Below are positions 8,437-16,814 of a stretch of 64,000 nucleotides of DNA, in pieces. The stretch is taken from contig NZ_JNNO01000010.1 of assembly GCF_000735585.1 (NCBI RefSeq), positions 1 to 64,000 on the forward strand, in the 5' to 3' direction. Position numbers and translations under genes: made by a program. Source of the DNA: Devosia sp. LC5. GTDB taxonomy: Bacteria; Pseudomonadota; Alphaproteobacteria; Rhizobiales; Devosiaceae. Positions within the stretch are counted from its first letter, which is position 1. Each line of letters starts with the position of its first letter. The notes under the pieces were generated by a model. It did not search any database and was not told the origin of the DNA. It saw only the letters and a program-made list of their open reading frames with translations.

Positions 8437-9960
8437 ATGGAAGGCCTGGTCCTCCTCGGGCAAGGGATTGTCCATTTTCTTACCCCCTGGTCGCTGTTCA
8501 ACGTCGCCTGGGCGACATTGCTGGGCGTTACCATCGGCATATTGCCCGGGCTGACGGCGACCATGGGGGTCGCCCTACTGGTGACCCTCACCTACAAGAT
8601 GGCACCCGACCAGGCGATCCTGACCCTGATGTGCGTCTATCTCGGCGCCATCTATGGCGGCAGCCGCACCGCCATCCTGCTCAATATTCCAGGCACCCCC
8701 GCCAATGCCGCGGCGGCACTCGATGGCCATCCGCTGGCCCAGCAGGGCAAGGCGGGACTTGCCATGGGCCTGGCCACCACGTCCTCGACGCTTGGCACCA
8801 TGGTCGGCATTTTCTTTTTGGCCATCATCGCGCCCCTGCTGTCCGAAGCGGCGCTGAAATTCGGTTCTTACGAGTTCTTCTGGCTGGCGCTGTTTGGCGT
8901 GGTGATTTCCGGGCAGATGACCGGCAGCGACACTCCCCTCAAGGGCTATATTGCCGGCATTCTGGGCCTGCTGGTGGCCATGGTGGGCATGGAGACGCTG
9001 CATGCGCACCAGCGGTTCACCTTCGGGATCGCCGCGCTTGGCGGGGGTATCGACCTCATTCCGGCAATGGTGGGCGCCTTCGGCCTTGCCGAGATCCTGT
9101 CGACCATGAAGCGCAAGGTTACCGGCCATGTGGCGCCGGTCAATGATCGGGTGATCCCCACGCTGCGCGAAATCTTCCAATATTGGCGCACCATTATCCG
9201 CTCGGGGATTATTGGCACGTTTATCGGCATCATTCCCGGCGTGGGTGAAGATGTCGGGTCCTGGTCATCCTATGCAGCGGCCAAGCGCGCCTCCAAGCAT
9301 CCCGAAGAATTCGGCAAGGGCAGCCAGGAAGGCCTGATCGCCGCCGAGACCGGCGACAATGCCGTGGTCTCGGCCGCCATGATCCCGACGCTGACGCTGG
9401 CCCTGCCGGGCTCGGCGGCGGCTGCCGTCCTCATCGCCGCGATGCTGATCCACGGCGTTCGCCCCGGCCCCATGCTGATGGTGGAGAATGCGCCCTTCCT
9501 CTACCAGATCGTGGCAATGTTGCTGCTGGCGACGATTGCCAATTTGATCTTCGGCCTGTCGCTGACCAAGCTATTCATCAAGGTGCTGGTCGTACCGCGT
9601 GAGCGGCTGATGGCCGTCATCTATATTCTATGCGTGGTCGGCTCGTTCGCCATCACGCAGCGGATGTTCGACGTCTATGTCATGCTGGTCTTCGGCGCCG
9701 TCGGCTTCCTGATGCGCGAGATGAAATATCCGATGGCCCCGCTGGTTCTGGGGATCGTGCTCGGAGACCTGCTCGATCTCAATCTGCGGCGGGGGCTGGC
9801 GCTCACCCAGGGCGACCCCAGCCCTTTCTTTACGCGCCCGATCAGTGCGGTCATCTGCCTGATCATCATGGCGACCATTCTCATGTCGATCCCGCCGGTG
9901 GGCAAGCGCGTCAGAGGCCTGTTCGGACGCAAGGGCGCCGAGCAGCCTTCCAGCCCCTAG
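8437..9960 (+). CDS. Tripartite tricarboxylate transporter large permease (TctA type)
   Basis: A 507-residue integral membrane protein with about 11-12 hydrophobic segments. It has the TctA signatures GILPGLTATMGVALL near residues 31-45 and GSRTAILLNIPGTPANAA near 72-90. The second, related repeat is GIIPGVGEDVGSW near 266-278. It forms the proton- or sodium-coupled channel for the acid bound by the TctC protein. AGGAG sits 7-11 bases before the ATG. It ends in CTAG, shared with the stop of the convergent FdhD gene. Confidence 0.93.
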   Translation: MEGLVLLGQGIVHFLTPWSLFNVAWATLLGVTIGILPGLTATMGVALLVTLTYKMAPDQAILTLMCVYLGAIYGGSRTAILLNIPGTPANAAAALDGHPLAQQGKAGLAMGLATTSSTLGTMVGIFFLAIIAPLLSEAALKFGSYEFFWLALFGVVISGQMTGSDTPLKGYIAGILGLLVAMVGMETLHAHQRFTFGIAALGGGIDLIPAMVGAFGLAEILSTMKRKVTGHVAPVNDRVIPTLREIFQYWRTIIRSGIIGTFIGIIPGVGEDVGSWSSYAAAKRASKHPEEFGKGSQEGLIAAETGDNAVVSAAMIPTLTLALPGSAAAAVLIAAMLIHGVRPGPMLMVENAPFLYQIVAMLLLATIANLIFGLSLTKLFIKVLVVPRERLMAVIYILCVVGSFAITQRMFDVYVMLVFGAVGFLMREMKYPMAPLVLGIVLGDLLDLNLRRGLALTQGDPSPFFTRPISAVICLIIMATILMSIPPVGKRVRGLFGRKGAEQPSSP

Positions 9961-10802
9961 TCGGGCGAGAGACCGGCAATATTCTCCAGCCCGCTGACGA
10001 CCAGGGCGGCATCAGGGCGGGCAAGTGTGACCAGGGTCAATCCGGCCCTGGTTGCGCGTTCAACGGCCAAGGTAGTGGGCGCCGAGATGGTGACCAGCAT
10101 GGGGCAATTGGCACGCACGGTCTTTTCGACCAGCTCGTAGCTGCAGCGCGCGGTGAGCAGGAAAAAGCCGGTCGCGGGGGCGATCGACTTTTGCGCCAAT
10201 GCGCCAATGAGCTTGTCGAGGGCGTTGTGGCGGCCGACATCTTCGCGCGTCAGGACGATTTCGCCCGTTGGCGTACAGAAGGCGGCCGCATGCACGGCGC
10301 CGGTGCTTTGGCTGAGCGGCTGATGATCGGGAAGCGCCGCAAGCGCCCGCGAAATGGCGCCGCGTTCGACGGAGATACGCGCGGTTACCTGTGGGAGCGG
10401 CCGCAACACTTGTTCGATATTGTCGATGCCGCAAAGACCGCAACTGCTCTCGGTGACCCGGACGCGCGCCCGTGCCATCGCCTTTTTGGTCCCCTCGGGC
10501 GGCAGCGTCATGCGGATGATCCAGCCGCCTTCGACGGCGTGGGTCTGTATGCCCAAGATGTCGCCCGGGGTGCCCGCCAGCCCTTCACTCAGGGCAAAAC
10601 CGATGGCGTAGTCCACCAGGTCCGAGGGCGTCGCCATCATCACCGCATAGCCAATGCCGCCGATTTCGATGGCGACCGGCGCTTCGACCGGCACTGCACG
10701 GATGATCCGCACATCGGCCTCTTGGCCCAGACTGAGGCCCAGACGATCAAACGCGATGTCCTGCGCTTGCGGACCGGACAGGGCCTTGACGTACGCTGGC
10801 AT
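9957..10802 (-). CDS. fdhD: Formate dehydrogenase accessory sulfurtransferase FdhD
   Basis: A 281-residue FdhD/NarQ-family protein. It transfers sulfur from the cysteine desulfurase IscS to the molybdenum cofactor of formate dehydrogenases. The sulfur-carrying CxxC is in ESSCGLCG (near residue 120), and the family motif TREDVGRHNALDKLIG lies near 185-200. Its ATG overlaps the stop of the upstream molybdoenzyme gene as TGATG, which suggests translational coupling. The pairing implies that the neighbouring enzyme, or another molybdoenzyme in the cell, needs FdhD. Confidence 0.95.
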   Translation of the reverse strand: MPAYVKALSGPQAQDIAFDRLGLSLGQEADVRIIRAVPVEAPVAIEIGGIGYAVMMATPSDLVDYAIGFALSEGLAGTPGDILGIQTHAVEGGWIIRMTLPPEGTKKAMARARVRVTESSCGLCGIDNIEQVLRPLPQVTARISVERGAISRALAALPDHQPLSQSTGAVHAAAFCTPTGEIVLTREDVGRHNALDKLIGALAQKSIAPATGFFLLTARCSYELVEKTVRANCPMLVTISAPTTLAVERATRAGLTLVTLARPDAALVVSGLENIAGLSPD

Positions 10803-13078
10803 CAGGCCGCGCCGGATTGCACGACGCGGACCGGCACGGATTTGGCGGCCGGCGTGCCGCTGATTCGGTCATAATAATCGAGTGGCAGCAGTGGGTTGAG
10901 CTCGGGATAATAGCCGGCAACGGAACCGCGCGACATCGGGTAGTCGATGATCGTCAGGCCAGCGACGCGCCGTTCGATGCCATCGGTGGCGATGGTTTCG
11001 AGCGTGATGCGCTGGCCTGCTTCGAGGCCACGCGCCTTGCGGTCGTCTTCGTTCATGAACAGCACCATGCGGTCGTTGTAGACGCCCCGATAGCGATCGC
11101 TGTGGCTATAGATGGTGGTGTTGAACTGATCGTGCGAGCGCACCGTGGCGAGGCGCAGCATGGCTGTGTCAGCCACTTCCGCATCGACATGCAGCCCGGC
11201 AAAGACCAGGAAATTAGCCTTGCCGCTGGGCGTGGGCCAGCTCCGGCGGCGGGGTGGAATATCGAGATGGAAGCCCTTGGGGTTCTTGATGCGCTCGGAG
11301 AAATCTTCGTAGATCTGGGGATAGACCTCGGCGATCTTGTCGCGGATGGCGTCGTAGTCATGGATATAGCTGGCCCAATCCACCTTGCTGTCCGGCAAGG
11401 TTGCCATGGCCATGCGGCAGACGATCTCCACTTCAGGCAGCAGATCGGCATTGGCCGGATCCAGCACGCCGCGCGATGCGGTGACGTTGGACATTGCGTC
11501 CTCGATGGTTACGAACTGCTCGCCGGCCTTGGTATGGATGCGTTCCGAGCGGGCCACCACGGGCAGAATAAGTGCGTCGCGCCCATGCACCAGATGACCG
11601 CGATTGAGCTTGGTCGCGATGCCAACGGTCAGTTCCAGCTTGCGCATGGCGGCATAGGCCTGCTCGGTATCAGGCACGGCGCGGACGAAATTGCCGCCCA
11701 GGCCGATAAACACCTTGGCCGTGCCGTTCTTCATCGCCTCGACGGATTCCACGGTGTGGTGGCCATGCTCGCGCGGCGGCTCGAAGCCGAACACGTCGCG
11801 GACCCGGTCGAGATAGGCCTGGGACGGCTTTTCATCGATACCGACCGTGCGGTCGCCCTGCACATTGGAATGCCCACGAATGGGGGCGATACCGGCGCCG
11901 GGCTTGCCGAAATTGCCGCGCAGCAACAGCAAATTGGCCACTTGCTGCACCAGCTTGGAGCCTTGCTGATGCTGGGTGACACCCATGCCATAGCAGATCA
12001 TGGTAGCTTTGGAGCGGATGTAGATCTCGGCGCAGCGCCGGATCTGCTCCTCGTCAATGCCCGAGACGGCGACGATATCGGCCCAATCCTGGCCCATCAC
12101 ATCGTCGCGCAAGGCGTCGATACCGGTGGTGTGCTCAGCGATGAAGTCATGATCGATGACCGCCTCGCCCTGCGCGTCGCGCTCGAACAGCACTTTCATG
12201 ATGCCCTTGAGCAGGGCCAGATCGCCACCAATCCTGATATGGACGAATTCACTGGCAATCGGGGTCGACCCGAAGGTGGCCATCTGCACCACGTCCTGCG
12301 GCTCAGTGAAGCGGATCAGCGCCCGCTCGGGCATGGGATTGACCGCAACGATGGGCACGCCGCGCTTTCGAGCTTCGACCAGATTGGTCATCATCCGTGG
12401 CGAATTGGTGCCGGTATTCTGGCCAATGATGAAGATCGCTTCGGCATGCTCGAAATCCTCGATCACCACCGTGCCCTTGCCCACCCCGATGGAGGACGGC
12501 AGGCCGCGGCTGGTGGGCTCGTGGCACATGTTCGAGCAATCGGGAAAATTGTTGGTGCCGAATTCGCGGACAAAGATCGAATATAGAAACGCCGCCTCAT
12601 TAGGCGTGCGGCCGGAGGTGTAGAATTCGGCCTGATGGGGGCTATCGAGCGCCCGCAAATGCTCGCCAATCAGCGCGAAGGCGTCGCTCCAGGAACAAGG
12701 CACATAATGATCGGTCGCCGCATCGTAGCGCATCGGCTCGGTGAGGCGGCCATGCATTTCGAGCGCGTAGTCGGACTGTTCCATAAGCTCGGACACAGTG
12801 TGCTGCGCGAAGAATTCGCGGGTGACGCGGAACTTGGTTGCCTCATGCGCTAGGGCCTTGGCGCCGTTCTCGCAGAATTCCAGCGTCTTTTTGCATTCCG
12901 GATCGGGATAGGCGCAACTGGGGCATTTGAAGCCGCCGGGCTGGTTCATCGCGAGCAGCGCCCGCGAGCCCTTGGTGATGACGCTCTGCTCCATGAGCAC
13001 CTTGGCCGTCGCCGCAGCCGCACCCCAACCGCCCGCAGGATGGCGGTAGGTCTTGTAGTGCGGTTGCTTGTCGCTCAT
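10802..13078 (-). CDS. FdhF/YdeP family molybdopterin oxidoreductase
   Basis: A 758-residue bis-MGD oxidoreductase of the FdhF/YdeP group (E. coli YdeP is linked to acid resistance; the reaction is not known). Near the N-terminus GGFKCPSCAYPDPECKK holds Cys at about 52, 55, 62 and 69, a spacing unlike the CxxCxxxC-x26-C cluster site of formate dehydrogenases. NMCHEPTS near 185 carries the Cys expected to ligate Mo. The ATG at 13078 has AAAGGA 8 bases upstream; a GTG two codons earlier is possible. It is coupled to fdhD downstream. Confidence 0.9.
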   Translation of the reverse strand: MSDKQPHYKTYRHPAGGWGAAAATAKVLMEQSVITKGSRALLAMNQPGGFKCPSCAYPDPECKKTLEFCENGAKALAHEATKFRVTREFFAQHTVSELMEQSDYALEMHGRLTEPMRYDAATDHYVPCSWSDAFALIGEHLRALDSPHQAEFYTSGRTPNEAAFLYSIFVREFGTNNFPDCSNMCHEPTSRGLPSSIGVGKGTVVIEDFEHAEAIFIIGQNTGTNSPRMMTNLVEARKRGVPIVAVNPMPERALIRFTEPQDVVQMATFGSTPIASEFVHIRIGGDLALLKGIMKVLFERDAQGEAVIDHDFIAEHTTGIDALRDDVMGQDWADIVAVSGIDEEQIRRCAEIYIRSKATMICYGMGVTQHQQGSKLVQQVANLLLLRGNFGKPGAGIAPIRGHSNVQGDRTVGIDEKPSQAYLDRVRDVFGFEPPREHGHHTVESVEAMKNGTAKVFIGLGGNFVRAVPDTEQAYAAMRKLELTVGIATKLNRGHLVHGRDALILPVVARSERIHTKAGEQFVTIEDAMSNVTASRGVLDPANADLLPEVEIVCRMAMATLPDSKVDWASYIHDYDAIRDKIAEVYPQIYEDFSERIKNPKGFHLDIPPRRRSWPTPSGKANFLVFAGLHVDAEVADTAMLRLATVRSHDQFNTTIYSHSDRYRGVYNDRMVLFMNEDDRKARGLEAGQRITLETIATDGIERRVAGLTIIDYPMSRGSVAGYYPELNPLLPLDYYDRISGTPAAKSVPVRVVQSGAA

Positions 13079-13152
13079 GGCCACGATCCTTTGCCGATAT
13101 CACTGGCAAGGGTAAGCACGGGTCTTTTGGGGCGCAATGCTGAAAGCGGCTT

Positions 13153-13176
13153 TGGCCCCGGAATTGGTCGGGGCCA
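13153..13176 (-). terminator. Hairpin after the outer-membrane barrel gene
   Basis: TGGCCCCG and CGGGGCCA form an 8-bp stem with an 8-base loop, just past the barrel stop on the minus strand. The bases after it are AAAGCC, not a U-run, so termination would be weak or Rho-aided. It lies in the 104-base gap before the molybdoenzyme gene and may separate the two units. Confidence 0.4.
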
Positions 13177-13182
13177 CGGCGG

Positions 13183-16100
13183 TTAGAATTTGGCGATGAG
13201 GTTTACGAAGGCGCCCTGATCGTTGAAGGTGAGGTCTCGCATGTCGTCGGAGAATTGGCCGAAATTGTAGCCCAGACCGACTTTGAAATTGTCGCCGAGA
13301 TGGCGGTAGACGGCGGCCAGGGCGCCCAGGTCGGTGGTCTGGGCCTCGGGCATGTGCATGACGCGGCCCTCGAGCAGGACGTCCCAGTTCTTGACCACAT
13401 GCAGGTCGGCGCGCAGGATGCCCAGATGGGCTGAGGAGACCTGCCAGTCTTCTTCAAAGCCGGTGCCCGAGCCGTCATCGGTGCGGTTCTTCACCTCGCC
13501 ATAGCGGAAGCCGTATTTGGCGCCGACGGTCAGCCAGGGCAGCAGGTCGTAATCGACATCCACCGACAGGATATGGCTGCGCTGGGCCGGCGCGAACAGA
13601 TCGCCGGTGGCGCCGCTGACCAATTGATTGTTGCCGGGCATGTCATAGAGCCAAGTATAGCGGAACAACGCGTTGAGCCGGTCATCCTCGACCGGGCGAT
13701 AGGCATAGCCGATCGAGGCCTCCATGTAATCGGTGTCCTGGAACACCGTATCGGGGGAGCGCGCATCGGAGATGACGGCATCGATGTTGGCGAGCAGGCG
13801 CCAGTCCTGGCTGGTCTTCCAGGAGAGGCCCCCGGCAAACAGATAGGTGTTCTGGTCGCGGGTGTGATCCGGAGAGTCCTCGATCCGCACTTCGCCACGG
13901 GCATTGGCCTTGATGCCGGCCTCGTCATCGACATAGCTGACGGCCAGGGAGGGCGCATAGCGGTCGAAATCGCTGCGTTCCAGATTGGTCAGCGGATCGA
14001 TGGTCTGGTCGCGCACCTGGCCCACCACCAGCCCGGCATCCACGCTCCAGAAGGAATCCGGGGTGAACAGGATGCCATAGGTCTGCGCCAGCGAGCGCTT
14101 CTGCCCGAACATGTCATAGCTGGTTTCGGCATAGGCGGAGGCATATTCGTCGAGCCGGCGCTTGAGGCCCATTACCAGGGTGCCGCCCTGGTCATCGAGC
14201 AAGGCAAAGCTCTTGCTGACGTCGAAGGCGCGCAAGGGCTCGAGCCGGTAGCCGGCATAATAATGCTCGTCCGGATTGGGATCGAAGGTGATGCCGGCCA
14301 TGGCGCCCAGGCCCCCTGTGCCATAGGAGACTTCGCCCGAAATCGCGATGGTGTCGGTCAGGCCGAACTCGGCGCCGATACCGGCGCGGTCATTGCGGCT
14401 GATATCGCCCTGCACGCCCAGCGTAGCCTGGCCGAAGGCATAGAGCTTGGAGTTTTCTTCCCACTCATACTCGATGCGGATACCGGCATCGAGGCGGGAG
14501 CCGTCATAGCCGGACTTGCCGGCGCTGATGGCGCGGGGCGACATCAATTCGGTATAGCTCAGGCCAAGCGAAGCGTTCCAGTAATCATCGAGCTGCCAGC
14601 CGACGCTGGCATCGCCTTCACGCTTGATCTGGCCCTCGCCATCCTCGAAATCGTCATAGCTGAGGGCCAGGGCGACATCCTGATTGAGCGCCATATCGGC
14701 GGAGATGCCCCACAGCCATTGGTCGGTCGAAACCTGCTGGGAGAGGCTGGAAAAACCGGCTTCCTTGTTCTCGTAATAGAACCCGGCCACCCCATCGAGC
14801 CCGGCATGGCCCAGATCGCCCAGGCCGAGCTGGCCTTCGACGCGCCAGGCCAAAGCCGATTTATTGGCAATGCCGGCGGTACCGTGTTCGCCCCAGGTCA
14901 GCCCGCCATCGGCGGAGCGCGACAGGCCAAAGCCGGGCCCTTCGGAATGAGCGATCTCGGCGCGCAGGAAAGTGGTTTCGGACGCCCGCAATTCGACATC
15001 GGCGCCCAAGGCCACCTGGTCGGCGGGCCCGGTGGTTTCGCTCATGCCGGTCACCCCGACACGCAGATTGTCGGTGAACCAGTGTTGCGCCCGCCCGCCA
15101 TAGACATAGCCGTCCACATCGCCGGCGGCCGGTACGAACTCATATTGAGCGATCAGATAGACATTGCTGCCGCCAAAGGCGCCATCGCGCACCGGCCCGC
15201 TGGTTGCGGTCTGCCAGGACAGCGGGGATTTGAGGATGACGATGCCCTGCAGGTAGTCGAAGCTGTAATCCTTGCCATATTGCAGACTGCGGCGGCTGAC
15301 CACGCGGCCGGTGACCCCATCGCGGATTTCGACGCTCAGGGTTTCCGAGCCTACGGTAATGTCCTGGCGGCGCAGGAAATAGGCCGAGCCGCCAGTGGCC
15401 AGGAATTCCTCGCGCTGCGGCAGCGTATCGGGCAGAGCCGCATAGGCGGTAACCTCAGTGCGCCGTTCACCAAAGGCGGTCACCTCCTCGGAACGATAGA
15501 GGGCGCTGGCGCCATACAGCGCCCGCTCGGAACGCAGGAATTCGGTGCCGGTAATGCTGGTCTGGTAATTGCCCCACATCACATGGCTGTCCCCACGCTC
15601 GAGCCGCACATAGAACTTGCCGCTGGTGGGCGCGTCCTCGACCATGGTCGAGTCATCGCCATAGACCGGATAATAGTCATCGGGATCGAGATGGCGCAGA
15701 AAGTCACGCGGATTGCGCTTGCCGATATTGCCGAACAGCTCCTGCAATTCCTCCTCGTCGGTATCGGCGGCGGCGGTCAGCAGATATTCGCCCTTGATCT
15801 TGCCCTTGACGTAAAAGGCCAGGCGCCCCTTGCTGTAGATATCGTCATATTCACCGGGCCGCACACTTTCGATATGCTCGTCCCCGGTGCGCAGGCCCAC
15901 GGTCACATCGGCCAAAGCCACATAGAACCAGTCATTGTCGGGAATATTGATATCGCGGCTGAATTGCAGCCCGTCCTTGCCCTGATTGCCGCTGAGGGCC
16001 ACATCGACCTGATGATCGCCGGGCGGCAGGATGCGTTGCACGACGAAGGCGCGGTTGGCGTCCAGAGCGATGGTTTCGCCCAGGGCCCGCACGGCGTAGC

Positions 16101-16800
16101 CAGCCGGCACACTGCGGCCATAAACGGTCACGGCGCCGCCATTGATCGGGATATTGCGGCTGCCGGCCCGGTCATTGGAGAGGTCGATCATGCCCTGCCC
16201 CACAGGCTTGACCGGCGCCGGCAGGGTCTCGTCGAACCGCCCCTGCCCATCATAGACACGCAGTACATAGCTGAGCGGCGTCTCGCCCTGCGGCGGCGTC
16301 CAGCTGGCTGTGCCATTGATGTCGACCGGCAGGATGATCACCGCCTGCTGGCCCAACCAGTTCGTTTCCCCAAGGATCCGGATTTCGGAGCGGGCGATGA
16401 AGCCGGGATAGTTGGACGCCGTTTCGAAGGTGACCTGCCCGCCGCTGGGCCGGGCCAGGACGTTGAGTAGCGGCTTGGCTTCAAGGCCATCGAACTTGAC
16501 CTGGATGTCCACCGCGCTCAGCCCCAGATCGGTCTGGCGCTGCACATCGACCGGGCGGGGCTTGCCGCTTGCGTCCAAGGTCTGCCCGTCAACGCTGATC
16601 ATGAAGGGAATGCTGGCCGCATCGGCCAGGGTTTCAGCCTCGGTATTCTCCCCGGCCGGCAGGCTGCCGGTCGCGCTATTATAGGCGGTATTGCCCGGCT
16701 CCCCGCCCTGGCTGAACGCGGGCGCGAGCAGCCCGGCATTGGCGGTGAGCGCCGTACCGGCCAGGAGCAGCACATGGCGCAGGCGGAGGATTGTGGTCAT
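13183..16800 (-). CDS. Large outer-membrane beta-barrel protein paired with the DUF11 protein
   Basis: About 1205 residues. A signal peptide (MTTILRLRHVLLLAG... to about residue 30) is followed by a roughly 270-residue region of periplasmic-looking beta strands. The rest has alternating aromatic/polar strands and short Asp/Gly turns, ending in a C-terminal Phe as in outer-membrane barrels. I see no plug domain or TonB box, so I do not call it a TonB receptor. An ATG at 16818 overlaps the stop of the upstream gene as ATGA. The internal ATG at 16800 has AAGGGG at ideal spacing and starts the signal peptide better, so it was chosen. A partner role for the DUF11 protein (anchoring or export) is inferred from the coupling. 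Specific function unknown. Confidence 0.85.
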   Translation of the reverse strand: MTTILRLRHVLLLAGTALTANAGLLAPAFSQGGEPGNTAYNSATGSLPAGENTEAETLADAASIPFMISVDGQTLDASGKPRPVDVQRQTDLGLSAVDIQVKFDGLEAKPLLNVLARPSGGQVTFETASNYPGFIARSEIRILGETNWLGQQAVIILPVDINGTASWTPPQGETPLSYVLRVYDGQGRFDETLPAPVKPVGQGMIDLSNDRAGSRNIPINGGAVTVYGRSVPAGYAVRALGETIALDANRAFVVQRILPPGDHQVDVALSGNQGKDGLQFSRDINIPDNDWFYVALADVTVGLRTGDEHIESVRPGEYDDIYSKGRLAFYVKGKIKGEYLLTAAADTDEEELQELFGNIGKRNPRDFLRHLDPDDYYPVYGDDSTMVEDAPTSGKFYVRLERGDSHVMWGNYQTSITGTEFLRSERALYGASALYRSEEVTAFGERRTEVTAYAALPDTLPQREEFLATGGSAYFLRRQDITVGSETLSVEIRDGVTGRVVSRRSLQYGKDYSFDYLQGIVILKSPLSWQTATSGPVRDGAFGGSNVYLIAQYEFVPAAGDVDGYVYGGRAQHWFTDNLRVGVTGMSETTGPADQVALGADVELRASETTFLRAEIAHSEGPGFGLSRSADGGLTWGEHGTAGIANKSALAWRVEGQLGLGDLGHAGLDGVAGFYYENKEAGFSSLSQQVSTDQWLWGISADMALNQDVALALSYDDFEDGEGQIKREGDASVGWQLDDYWNASLGLSYTELMSPRAISAGKSGYDGSRLDAGIRIEYEWEENSKLYAFGQATLGVQGDISRNDRAGIGAEFGLTDTIAISGEVSYGTGGLGAMAGITFDPNPDEHYYAGYRLEPLRAFDVSKSFALLDDQGGTLVMGLKRRLDEYASAYAETSYDMFGQKRSLAQTYGILFTPDSFWSVDAGLVVGQVRDQTIDPLTNLERSDFDRYAPSLAVSYVDDEAGIKANARGEVRIEDSPDHTRDQNTYLFAGGLSWKTSQDWRLLANIDAVISDARSPDTVFQDTDYMEASIGYAYRPVEDDRLNALFRYTWLYDMPGNNQLVSGATGDLFAPAQRSHILSVDVDYDLLPWLTVGAKYGFRYGEVKNRTDDGSGTGFEEDWQVSSAHLGILRADLHVVKNWDVLLEGRVMHMPEAQTTDLGALAAVYRHLGDNFKVGLGYNFGQFSDDMRDLTFNDQGAFVNLIAKF

Positions 16801-16814
16801 GCTCGTGCCCCTTG

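Noticed and set aside
13573..16470. 965-codon open frame on the plus strand
   Set aside because: It is antisense to the outer-membrane barrel gene. Its composition (runs of Ala, Gly, His, Ile with no domain pattern) is typical of the mirror frame of a GC-rich gene, whereas the minus-strand frame has signal peptide and barrel features.
13183..16800. Calling the large barrel a TonB-dependent receptor
   Set aside because: I could not find a plug domain or TonB box like those clear in the gene at 37381-39489, so only a general outer-membrane barrel call is supported.
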